From assembly GCA_947476295.1 (NCBI GenBank), contig CANJQC010000025.1, forward strand, positions 1 through 51,475: 51,475 nt of DNA. Direction: 5' to 3'. Of the stretch, positions 1 through 10,200 are shown one piece after another. Position numbers and translations under genes: made by a program. The notes under the pieces were generated by a model. That model was not told the origin of the DNA. It saw only the letters and a program-made list of their open reading frames with translations, and made no database searches. The DNA is from Planctomycetaceae bacterium. GTDB taxonomy: Bacteria; Planctomycetota; Planctomycetia; Planctomycetales; Planctomycetaceae. The first letter of the stretch is position 1, and the number at the start of each line of letters is the position of its first letter.

Positions 1-1650
1 GGCCAGATTGTCCGCGAAATCGATGCGCTCGGCGGCGAAATGGGCCGCGTGATTGATGCCACCGGGATTCATTTCCGGATGCTCAACAGTGGCAAAGGTC
101 CTGCCATGCACAGTCCGCGGGCTCAGGCGGACAAAAAAGCGTATCAGTTTGAGATGAAAAACCGGGTTGAGCTGCAGGACAATCTGACGCTCTGCCAGGA
201 AACCGTCGAAGCGATTGAAACCGACAACGGCAAAGTCACCGGCATCCGAGTCACCGGTGATGCGTTCTATCAAGCCCGCGCGGTGATCCTGACCACCGGC
301 ACGTTTCTCAAAGCCATCATGCATACCGGTGAATCGAAAGCCGAAGGCGGACGAGCGGGTGACAAGGCATCGCATGGGGTTTCAGGAGCCCTGACTTCAC
401 TGGGCTTTGAGCTCCGCCGATTCAAGACCGGCACGCCCGCACGTTTGAATGGTCGTACGATCGATTTTTCTCGTTGCGAACCGCAACCCGGCGACGAAAA
501 TCCCGAGCCGTTTTCGTACATGAATGACCGGATCGAGCAGTCTCAGATTCATTGTTATCTTACAAGTACAACTCACGAGATCCACGAAATCATCCGCGCC
601 AACCTGCACCGCGCGCCGATGTACTCCGGCCAGATCCAGTCGACAGGACCACGCTACTGTCCATCCATCGAAGACAAAGTTGTGAGGTTTGCTGACAAGA
701 CCTCGCACCAGATTTTTCTGGAACCCGAAGGCCGCAACACGCAGGAAGTTTACGTCAACGGGATTTCCACCAGCCTGCCGCGCGATGTGCAGGACGAAAT
801 CGTGCGACGTATTCCCGGATGCGAAAACGCCCAGATCATGCGCTACGGGTACGCCGTCGAATACGACTTCGCGCCGCCCACACAGTTGTATCCGACACTC
901 GAAACTCGACTTGTCGAAGGGCTGTACTTCGCCGGCCAGATTAATGGCACGACGGGTTATGAAGAAGCCGGTGGACAAGGTCTGCTCGCAGGACTTAATG
1001 CCGCCTTAAAGGTACAAGGCAAGGGACCATTTGTGCTTGACCGCAGCCAGGCGTATCTCGGTGTGCTGATCGATGATCTTGTGACCAAAGGCGTTGACGA
1101 ACCTTATCGCATGTTTACATCGCGGGCTGAATACCGTCTGCTTTTGCGACAAGACAATGCGGACCGCCGACTCACACCGCTGGGAATCAAAATCGGCAGC
1201 GTCTGCTCCGCGCGAGCAGAACGGTTTCGACTTTACGACCAAGAATTACAGCGTGGATTTGCAGCGATGGGCAAACTGCGATCCCTGGGAGCAACACTCG
1301 AAGAACATCTGCGTCGCAACACGATCACATGGGATGAAGTCTACCAGCAGTTTCCTCAACTTGCGGAAATGAACCTGTCCGCCAACACGCGGCGGCAGAT
1401 GATCATTGAGGCTCAATATGCTGGTTATGTTCGACGGCAGGAAACGGATATCGCTCGACTGCAAAAAGTGGACGCAGTGAACATCCCGCCGGTTTTCGAC
1501 TTTCTGGCCGTCCCGCAACTCCGCCACGAGGCGAAAGAAAAACTCAACCGCCTGCGTCCCACCACGGTGGGCCAGGCCAGCCGCGTGAGCGGTATCACGC
1601 CGGCGGATATCGCGATCCTGATGTTCTATCTGAAGCCAGCGAGTAGTTGA
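1..1650 (+). CDS. mnmG: tRNA uridine-5-carboxymethylaminomethyl modification enzyme MnmG (GidA), 5' partial
   Basis: The reading frame is already open at base 1, so the N-terminal FAD-binding stretch (roughly 60 residues in the family) lies outside the window; 549 residues are visible. MnmG is an FAD/NADH enzyme that, with MnmE, adds the carboxymethylaminomethyl group to the wobble uridine of certain tRNAs. Family hallmarks seen: 'GPAMHSPRAQADK' near the start, 'RFKTGTPARLNGRTID', 'GRYCPSIEDK'-like 'GPRYCPSIEDKVVRF', 'FLEPEGRNTQEVYVNG', 'QINGTTGYEEAGGQGLLAG' and 'MFTSRAEYRLLLRQDNAD'. The C-terminal helical domain is complete and ends 'GITPADIAILMFYLK', the usual MnmE/tRNA-contacting tail. No mnmE or rsmG lies directly downstream; a 479-base repeat-rich gap follows. 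Confidence 0.97.
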   Translation, partial: GQIVREIDALGGEMGRVIDATGIHFRMLNSGKGPAMHSPRAQADKKAYQFEMKNRVELQDNLTLCQETVEAIETDNGKVTGIRVTGDAFYQARAVILTTGTFLKAIMHTGESKAEGGRAGDKASHGVSGALTSLGFELRRFKTGTPARLNGRTIDFSRCEPQPGDENPEPFSYMNDRIEQSQIHCYLTSTTHEIHEIIRANLHRAPMYSGQIQSTGPRYCPSIEDKVVRFADKTSHQIFLEPEGRNTQEVYVNGISTSLPRDVQDEIVRRIPGCENAQIMRYGYAVEYDFAPPTQLYPTLETRLVEGLYFAGQINGTTGYEEAGGQGLLAGLNAALKVQGKGPFVLDRSQAYLGVLIDDLVTKGVDEPYRMFTSRAEYRLLLRQDNADRRLTPLGIKIGSVCSARAERFRLYDQELQRGFAAMGKLRSLGATLEEHLRRNTITWDEVYQQFPQLAEMNLSANTRRQMIIEAQYAGYVRRQETDIARLQKVDAVNIPPVFDFLAVPQLRHEAKEKLNRLRPTTVGQASRVSGITPADIAILMFYLKPASS

Positions 1651-2129
1651 GCCATCCTGCTTGCATTCTGCCGATTTAATTCCCCGATTTCTTATTCATA
1701 AAGCTGCACACGTCATAACAGCCTGCGGCGCAAGATTTGACGTTCTTCGGTTTCAGGTCCGGAGGACCGACACATCCAATGCCGGTGGCGCGAGCCACCG
1801 GAATGTGAGATTAAAGGAATTTAAGGCCTGACAGGCCGACACACGGGGGATTATATCGATCCTCCCGGCCTGAATTGCTGTATTTTCCATTTTCCGGTGG
1901 CTCGCACCACCGGCTGACGAGGTGTCGGGCTTTCAGCCCTGAAGCAATGCGCAACTCCAAATCCCTTGGCTCACGGTTAACGAGGTCGCTTTTGTACCGG
2001 CAAGCTGACGCATGCCGCTCGCCAATTCGCTCAAATCGCGGAAGAAATCACGTTTCAGCAGACAAAACACGCGGCGAGCCTCTCTTTCGATTTCATAAAC
2101 CCTGACTTCAGCGAATCGCGCTTACCACT
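1651..2129. repeat. Intergenic mosaic of short hairpins, interspersed repeat copy 1
   Basis: This 479-base gap holds no convincing gene. Its core (about 1751-1980) is a chain of perfect small palindromes: GGTCC-GGA-GGACC (1756-1768), CCGGTGGC-GCGA-GCCACCGG (1782-1801), GGCCT-GAC-AGGCC (1825-1837), CCGGTGG-CTCGCA-CCACCGG (1894-1913) and GGGCT-TTC-AGCCC (1927-1939). Bases 1751-1790 match 4031-4070 at all but two positions, and 1923-1942 match 4074-4093, so this is a dispersed repeat with a shorter second copy about 2.3 kb away. The hairpins lack U-tracts, so a simple terminator role is not evident. Confidence 0.8.
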
Positions 2130-3368
2130 GTGAAAAGAAATAACATGAACTCCAACGCAGAATTCGCACTCGTCCGTACGATGTCGCAGGTACTTGCGAT
2201 GACCGCTGTCCTGGCAACGAAGTTACTCGCGAGTCCATTGTCGAACGACGAAGCAAAACCCGCAGCCGCAGAACGGAACCCGGCAGTCATTGTGGAATCT
2301 GTCTCGCCTGCCGATTCGAACGATGCTGCCTCAAACTATCTTTTCGCCGCGCTTGATCTGGGCATAAGGGTTCCTGACTACGTTGACTCAGCAACCACGG
2401 ACGATCCGAATAACGGTTTCTCGGTTTTGCTGTCTGATCAACAAAAATCCTACCTCAAACTTCGATCATCCACATCTGCGCTGAGCCGATTTGACGCAGC
2501 CACGTCCTGCCATGAATGTGTTTGGTCGCGCTATTCCGGAGCCAGTTGGTCTGATGCGCACCTCAACGATTGTCTCCACAGACTGGCCAGAGTTGCGTCG
2601 CTTCGGGCGCGCCTCCACTACGAAGCCGGGCAATGGATTGAAGGAAATCGTTGTGTGGAGCGAGTAAGAATCATGGCCCGACACATGGCTTTGCAAGCCC
2701 GACCTTATGAGCACCAATGCTTTATGGTCGAAAACATCGGAATGGGAACGGCTGCGGCATACGTACTGCAGTTTCCCAAAGAAGCACTTACGGACTTCCA
2801 TGAACGCCATCAACGACTGGGTCCTTTCTCTCCAAAGGCAAGCATGCTGGCGGCTGAAGCCAAACGCCTGAAAGCCCTCGCGGAAAGCATTGAGGCAGAA
2901 TCGGTGACGACGAACAAATCACTCGACTTTATCTACCCATACTTCGCAAACGAAGAGGACGAACAAAGGTTTAGTGCGATGCCGAGCAAAAACGCCGCCG
3001 ATCAACTACGAGGCCTGGCCTCATTCTTAAGTGATCTTGCAGCATTGATCGAAGGCGATCACAACGGTGTGGAAAAACGCTTTACCGAACTTTATCATCA
3101 GCATTCCAGCATGTGCCCGCTGGTTGCCGGTTTAAGTGATCCGATATCCGACTATCGAGAGCATGCGCAGGGCATGTGTCGTGCAGCAATGGTCGGAGCG
3201 GTGATCGAACAACTTCTGTCTGACCGACCGGATTTCGCTACGATTAAAGATCCGTACGGAACAAGGTCGTTTGAATTTCGGAAGCAGTCTAACGGCTTTA
3301 TCCTGGTCTCCGAATTAAAGAATCACTCCCGTATAGATTTTACTTTCGGCCTGGCGGCTTCCAGATAG
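2130..3368 (+). CDS. Unrecognised exported alpha-helical protein
   Basis: I do not recognise a named family. The frame opens with a GTG at 2130; an ATG at 2145 (giving 407 residues) is an equally good start and sits behind an AAAAG stretch. The N-terminus has a weak signal-peptide-like hydrophobic segment ('VLAMTAVLATKLLASPLS'). The rest is mostly alpha-helical and polar, with helical-repeat-like segments around residues 150-320, and contains a 'CHEC' pair near residue 129. The end ('IKDPYGTRSFEFRKQSNGF') resembles the 'DPF-G-pF-Y-R-dGF-LYS' tail that I recall on large planctomycete lipoproteins and secreted helical proteins of unknown function; here the usual final 'YSVG' is degenerate. It stands alone between repeat copies and probably shares a transcript with the next gene, 74 bases downstream. 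Confidence 0.75.
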   Translation: MKRNNMNSNAEFALVRTMSQVLAMTAVLATKLLASPLSNDEAKPAAAERNPAVIVESVSPADSNDAASNYLFAALDLGIRVPDYVDSATTDDPNNGFSVLLSDQQKSYLKLRSSTSALSRFDAATSCHECVWSRYSGASWSDAHLNDCLHRLARVASLRARLHYEAGQWIEGNRCVERVRIMARHMALQARPYEHQCFMVENIGMGTAAAYVLQFPKEALTDFHERHQRLGPFSPKASMLAAEAKRLKALAESIEAESVTTNKSLDFIYPYFANEEDEQRFSAMPSKNAADQLRGLASFLSDLAALIEGDHNGVEKRFTELYHQHSSMCPLVAGLSDPISDYREHAQGMCRAAMVGAVIEQLLSDRPDFATIKDPYGTRSFEFRKQSNGFILVSELKNHSRIDFTFGLAASR

Positions 3369-3442
3369 TTGGCGATGAAGAACCCGGATCGGCTCGGATC
3401 AATCCGAGTTGGTTGGCTGTATTCCGAACGCAATGACTGACC

Positions 3443-3961
3443 ATGACGATCAATCCCAATCTGCAGACAACGCATGACGAGCTTTCCTTGGCCAGTCAGG
3501 GAAAGCGCAGTCCGACCGTTGTTTGTCTTCCGGCCGGCGAAGTGATTTTTCGCTTTGCCAGCACCAAGCGACAAACGACCGGCGAGAGCATTCCGTCCGA
3601 CCAGTGGGCGCGGGGGGCATGGTGGATTCGTGAAGCGGATTACAAGGTTATCATCGAACGTTTTAAGACCGGTCATTTGTCGCTCGGGACAGTCGCCCGC
3701 AGCGCTGCTGCCGTACAGCCTTCGTGGAGCAACATGGATGTGTCAATCAAAGCGTATTTGCTCGACGATATCAACGTGTATGTGGGAAGGGGGTCAACTC
3801 AGTACCGGGATGTACTGCCAAACGGGATGTGTATGACGCTGCCCGGCTGGCCAGACATTGAACAGATCTATATCCCCGGGATGGGCCGCAATGGTTCGAC
3901 ATTCCGGAGCATCAAAGTGCAGCGCCAAAAAGTCATCTCGACGGATAACTTCGGCTTCTGA
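3443..3961 (+). CDS. Hypothetical protein, 172 residues
   Basis: The family is not recognised. The protein has no signal peptide and no membrane segment, so it is probably cytoplasmic. Its composition is that of a small mixed alpha/beta domain with many aromatic residues ('WARGAWWIREADYKVI', 'IKAYLLDDINVYVGRG', 'LPGWPDIEQIYIPGMG'). The later glycine/proline-rich strands look like a compact beta-rich fold. The ATG at 3443 is the only good start; the preceding bases are not strongly purine-rich. It follows the 2130-3368 gene by 74 bases in the same direction, and codon use is like that of the neighbours, so it is likely a real gene, but nothing here supports a function. Confidence 0.7.
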   Translation: MTINPNLQTTHDELSLASQGKRSPTVVCLPAGEVIFRFASTKRQTTGESIPSDQWARGAWWIREADYKVIIERFKTGHLSLGTVARSAAAVQPSWSNMDVSIKAYLLDDINVYVGRGSTQYRDVLPNGMCMTLPGWPDIEQIYIPGMGRNGSTFRSIKVQRQKVISTDNFGF

Positions 3962-4030
3962 GTGCCTGGCAGCGACAAAGTTGCCACAACAGCGACTTCG
4001 GTTGAGTCCCGCAACCTTTGAAGTTGCGTG

Positions 4031-4130
4031 TTTCAGGTCCGGAGGACCGACGTATCCAATGCCGGTGGCGATCTGTCGGGCTTCCAGCCCTGACGAAATG
4101 CGGCACTTCAGAACCTTCGGGTCGGGTTAC
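4031..4130. repeat. Interspersed hairpin repeat copy 2 (internally deleted)
   Basis: Bases 4031-4070 repeat 1751-1790 almost exactly and 4074-4093 repeat 1923-1942. The roughly 130 bases between these blocks in copy 1 are missing here, which removes the right arm of the CCGGTGGC hairpin. The surviving palindromes are GGTCC-GGA-GGACC (4036-4048) and GGGCT-TCC-AGCCC (4078-4090). Similarity fades into the leader of the giant gene at 4246. The rest of the 284-base gap 3962-4245 shows no gene. Confidence 0.8.
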
Positions 4131-4245
4131 AGAATTGCACAGATTGAACATCAGCATGGCCCTGCGGAGCACATACCGCAAGGTTTTCAAAACCGGGTCA
4201 GGCTGCGACAATCTCAATGGTTGATACGCAGTCTAAGTTCGGGAT

Positions 4246-7200
4246 GTGAGCCGCGATATGGGTGCATTGAAGTGTCGTCATTTGCTTGTCGTTACGTTTC
4301 TATTCGCTGTCTGGTGTTCAGCGGCCTTTGGCGACAGAGAGACAGCTCTGCGCCAGCTGGAACAGTCGCGACAGAAATATACAACGTCTGAGACATGGGC
4401 GGCGCGGCAAAGCATGCTGCGGGAAACGTTCCTGAAAGGTGTAAGACTTTGGCCCCTTCCTGTTCGTCCCGCCGTCAAGGCAATTGTCAATGAGCGGCGC
4501 GTGTATGACGACTACTCAGTCGAAAACGTGGCGCTCGAAACTCTGCCCGGGTTTTATTGCACGGGTAATCTGTATCGTCCGGTTGGTCGCAAGGATCTGA
4601 GTCCGATCGTGCTGTGTCCGCATGGTCACTTTCGTCCGCTCGGGCGCTTTCGCGAAGACCAGCAGATTCGTTGCGCCCATTTTGCGCGGATGGGTGCGAC
4701 TGTTTTTTCTTACAGCCTCGTGGGCTGGCAGGATTCGACTCAGACAACGCATGACGATCCGCTGGTTCTTGCACTGCAGACATGGAATAGCCTGCGTGCG
4801 GTCGATTTCCTGACCACCCTGCCCCGGATCGATACCGCGCGCATCGGCGTGACTGGCGCTTCCGGCGGCGGGACGCAGTCGATGTATCTGAGTCTGATTG
4901 ATGACCGCATCACGGCTCTCGCCCCACTCGTCATCATTTATCCCTGGACTGAAGAGCAGGCGTGTCTGTGCGAAGGCGGCTTACCAATTATGAAGCCCGC
5001 CGATACGAATGCGATTGAACTGGCTGCCGCATGCGCTCCCAAACCACAGTTGCTGATTTCTGTCGGAGCCGACTCAACCAAAGATTTTCCAGTCGTTGGG
5101 TTTCCGTTTATGCAGCATATGTACGAGTTGGCCGGAGCGAAAGACGCCGTTGAAAACATTCACCTTCCGGATGAAGAACATGACTTCGGTATCACAAAGC
5201 GCAAAGCGGTTTACGAATTCTTCGCGCGACATTTGCAACTGACTCCGAACGAATTCAATGCGCCTGAAAAGCTGCCCGCCGGAAAGTTTCAGGCCATGCC
5301 TGAAGATCTCGAATGCATCACGATTGAACCGCCCGAACGCATGACCGTGTTTACTGCGGACCACCCGATTCCGGCTGACTCGCTCAAGGGATCGGACGCC
5401 GTTGGTAAAAGTTTTCGAAGTCATCTGGCGGAACTTCGCAATTCCAAATCCAACGCCGTTTCAAAATCAGCCCGGCCACCCGTGGTTGAGTATTCGTTCA
5501 AGGAAGCCGGCACGCAGGACGAATCTCTGATCTTTACGCCACCAGGGTTCGACAAGGTTGGAGTCCCTAAAGTCGCTCAAGGCCCCGACACGGCGACGCT
5601 GAACATTTCCGTTCGCGATTTGGCCACGGGACAACCCACCCATTGCCGAATCAACGTTGTCGGATCAGACGGCAACTATTACGAACCGGAAAAAAACGAA
5701 TTCAAGCTCTATAGTTTTACCGGGGTCTGGCCGACATCCGGCTGGGGAAATCGTACGGGCAAAGCGCCTGTGCGGTATCTTGGCCGATTCTTTTATTCCA
5801 ACGGAACAGCGTCCGTTGTCGTGCCCGCCGGGACCGCACGCGTTGAAGTCTGGAAAGGTTTTGAGTTTGCGCCTGTCACACGGACGACGCACGTAACACC
5901 CGGCGATACGCGCGACGTGACGGTGCCGATCTCACAAACGATCCCGATGGCAAAGGAAGGTTACTGGTCGGGCGATCCGCATATCCACATTCAGCGACTG
6001 GACGAAGTCGATGACGATCGCATTTTCGGGCTGATGCAGGCCGAAGATATTCATTATGGTTCGATTCTCGCTTATAACGAACCGGCCGGACCGTATTCCG
6101 GTTTTATGAAGCGAATGGATGCCCCGCAGAACAAAGGGACAGGACTACCTTCCACTGCTTCGCGCGGTAGTTACGTCATCCAGTCGGGACAGGAATACCG
6201 CAGTTCCAGTTACGGGCACATCAACTTTTATCTGCTCGATCAACTGGTCATGAACGGACGTGACAACAACGCCGACAACTGGCCTCCGTTTGGCCATGTG
6301 TCGCAGCGTGTTCGTGAAGGTGGCGGCGTTTCGTTTTACGCTCACGGGGGCTACGCGAAGGAAATCTACGCCGACGTCGTACAGGGAAATGTAGACGGCG
6401 TTGAGCTGCTGCAGTTCGGCGTTTATCGCGGCATCGGTCTCACACACTGGTACCACATGCTCAATACTGGTTTCCGTGTTCCAGCCATGGGAGCGTGCGA
6501 TTATCCCGCCTGCCGCAAACTGGGCGACTGCAAAACGTACGTGTATTGCGGCGACGAGCAACCTGATACGCCGCCGACTTTCGAACACTGGACTCGCCAG
6601 ATGGCGGCGGGACAAAGCTTCTTCACGAACGGTCCGATGGTGCTTTTTTCAGTCAACGAAAAAAGACCCGGCGAGCAGATCGAAGCAACCGGTACTGATT
6701 CAACGTCCGTGATGGCACGAGTTCGCGTCCGGTCCGACGTGGCACCTGTGACAAATGTCCAACTGATCGGCAACGGTCGAATTCTGCACGAAATTGTCGT
6801 GCCGAAGGATCAGGGTAAAAGCAACTGGCTGGACTTTGAGATACCTCTGGAGCTCACCGAATCCGCTTGGATTGCCGCGCGAGCATTTTCGTTGTCTGCG
6901 CTGGAAACTCCGGACGCCGAAGCGCACACAAATCCTGTTTACGTCTACCTCAACGAAAAGGCCCCGTACGAACGTGAGTCGCTGGACGTGCTGGTCACGG
7001 CGATCGACACGCAGATCGACTTTCACAAGAAACGCGAGTTTGCTGAACGGGCACAGGTGATTGCGTATTTCGAGAAGTCGCGCGATATCCTGATGCAGAT
7101 TCGCGAAAATGGCAGCGCGAGCTCGCACGGCCATCCGTCAGACCTCAGCGTGACTCAGGCAATGCTCGACGATCCCGGAAAACGCGAGCATACGGACGAA

Positions 7201-10200
7201 GAACTTCGTGAATTCCTCAAACCATTGCCCGCAAAACCGATCGCTGAAGTGTTGCGATCTTTTGAAACGGATAATGGTTTCGAGATGCAGCTTGTGGCCC
7301 GTGAACCGCTGGTCAATGACCCGGTCGCGGCCTGTTTTGACGAAGACGGAAACCTCTATGTCTGCGAAATGCGAGACTATCCTTACAAGCCGGCAGAGGG
7401 CAAAGAACCCATTGGCACTCTGCGGCTGTTGAAAGACACAGACGGCGATGGCAACTTTGACGAAAGCCACATCTTCGCCGAGCACTTGTTGTGGGCGGGT
7501 GGTGTCGCACCGTGGAAGGGTGGCGTGTATGTCGCTGCGGCACCGGATATTTGGTATCTGAAAGATACCGATGGTGATAACAAAGCTGACGTCCGACGTA
7601 AAGTATACACGGGTTTCGGCACCGGAAACCAACAGGCGATGCTGAACAATCTGACGTGGTGGCTGGATCATCGGATCTACGGTTCTTCCGCAGGCAACGG
7701 CGGTGATGTGCATTACGCTGATTCGCCATTGGCAGGCTCTGCCCCGGTCTCTGTGAGTGGACGGGATTTTCGATTCAGTCCTGCAGATGACCGCTTCGAA
7801 TCCATCACCGGCACGGTGCAGTTTGGTACTACATTCGACGACTGGGGCAATCGTTTTCTGTGCAGTGAATCACGACCACTGCTGCACGCCGTGCTGCCTC
7901 AGCAATACCTGGAAAGAAACCCCTGGCTGCCGGTGACGAACGCCATCCATGACTTAACAGGAGGACCCGTGCCGTGTTTTCGCATCAGTCCGCTCGAACG
8001 CTGGCGGATGATTCGATCCAGTCGCCGTATTGCGCATGGGGCCCGGTCGCCCGACGCTGCTGGAGCCAGCCATCACGTGATCGATGCGGCGGCCGGCGTC
8101 ACCGTGTATCGAGGTGGCGCGTATCCGGTAGAATACTATGGCAATGTCTTCGTCGGCGGAGCTCAGGAAAATCTCATTCATCGTCGCAAACTTGTCCCGG
8201 ATGGTGCCAGCTTTTCGTCGCATCGCGCGGATGCCGCGACCGAATTCGTGAGATCATCCGACAATTGGTTTCGTCCCGTCAATTTCATAAATGCTCCGGA
8301 TGGGACGTTGTATGTACTCGACATGAGCCGCGAAATTCTTGAAACGATTCATGTACCGCTGGACGTGACCCGATTCATCGATTTCAAGAGCGGACGAGAG
8401 CAGGGCCGAATCTATCGCATCGCCCCAGCGGGATTCCAATACCCCGGTTCTCCTTCGCTGAGCAAAGCATCCACGGAAGAACTTGTGCAACATCTGACAA
8501 GTTCTCACGGCTGGTATCGTGACACGGCTCATCGATTATTGTTCGAACGTCAGGACCCGGCGGCAGTCGAACCACTGCGAAATCTGCTGCGGAGTGAAAC
8601 CACTCCGCAGGCAAAAGTCTATGCACTGTGGGCACTCGACGGCCTGAGTGTCCCGATCGCAGAGAAGTCCTCGTCGGCAGTCCACCGCAGATCGCTCGCC
8701 GATGCCGATTTAATTGAAGCCATTAAATTGACTGATCCCCGCGTTCGCGAACAGGCCATTCGGCTGGCTGAGTCCAGACTCGATTCAGTGCCCGAACTCC
8801 TTGCGAACGTCGCGGATGCAACGACGTCTGACGATGCTCGGTTGCGTCTCCAGGCCGCATTCTCACTCGGCGAATCTGGATCGGAAATCGCTGCGCGAAC
8901 GTTGTCACGATTGGCTCGACAGCCCGACAATGATCCGTGGCTGCGGACCGCCGTCCTGAGTTCTTCGAATCGCGTCGCTGTCTCTATGTTTTCCGAATTG
9001 CTGCAGGACAAAGAGTTCGCGACGTCGCCCGCCGGCAATGTCGTGCTGGGTCAACTTGTCAGTTTGATCGGGTCACGCAATGATCCGGATGAAATTGACT
9101 CAACGCTGCTGCGAATTGACGAAAGTCAGACGGACGCATCATCGGCTGGTGAACCTTTACTGGCAACACTGGGACATGCGTTCCAGTCGAGCGGTGCACG
9201 GTTTCGCGAGAACGCAGTCTCTGAGAAAGCCGCTGCTCTGTTGCGAAGAACTCGCATCAGAAGTGTTTCCACTGCACAAAACCGCTCGGCAGCGGATGCG
9301 AAGCGTGCCACTGCAATCGACCTGCTAAGTTGCTGGCCGTACTCGCAGACAGGCGACACCTTTCTGCCGTTAACGTCGCCTGAGCAACCAGAAACCGTAC
9401 AGCTTGCCGCGATTGATGCACTGGCAACATTTCCCGAACAGGCCATTAGTGAGTCATTGATCGCGGAATGGAGCCGGTATACTCCAGCCGCTCGCGAGCG
9501 CGTGGTCGAGGTCACTTTATCCCGAGCAAACTGGATTCCAACGTTGCTCGCCGCGATCAGGGCTGAGACAATCAGCCCTGCAGTCATCACTCCGGGACAG
9601 CGTGATCGTTTGTTAAACCATGCGGCGCCATCGATTCGCAGCGCTGCCGCAATGATTTTCGGCGCGTCTCAGAATGCAGCGCGGTCGGACGTTATTCAAG
9701 CGTACTCCGCCGCGATCAATTCAACAGCGGACACAGATGCGACCAGCGGTGCAAAGATATTCGCGCGCGACTGCGCGACATGCCATCGAATAGGAAATGT
9801 CGGCCATGTCATTGGACCAGATCTTGCCTCATCACCAGCGCGAGACCCTTTGGCACTGCTGACGCACATTCTCGACCCGAACAAGTATCTGCTGCCAAAG
9901 TATGAAACATATATTCTGATCGACACCAACGGCCGCACTCACAACGGCCTGATCAGCGCCCAAACCGCCAACAGCATCACGCTCAGCCAACAGGAAGGCA
10001 AGACCGAGACCATTCTTCGCGCGAACATTGACGAACAGATCTCCACCGGAAAATCGTTGATGCCGGAGGGATTCGAAAAGAAAATAACGACGTCAGAGAT
10101 GACTCAATTGATCGCGTTTCTGCAGTCCGTTGCCGCCACTCCGTCAGCAGATTCACAGCCACTTGATATCGGAACTCTCCCGGGGCTGATTGAGCCGGAA

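Noticed and set aside
397-978. Long minus-strand open frame of 193 codons opposite mnmG
   Set aside because: It is a mirror of the strongly conserved mnmG frame, and its translation matches no family.
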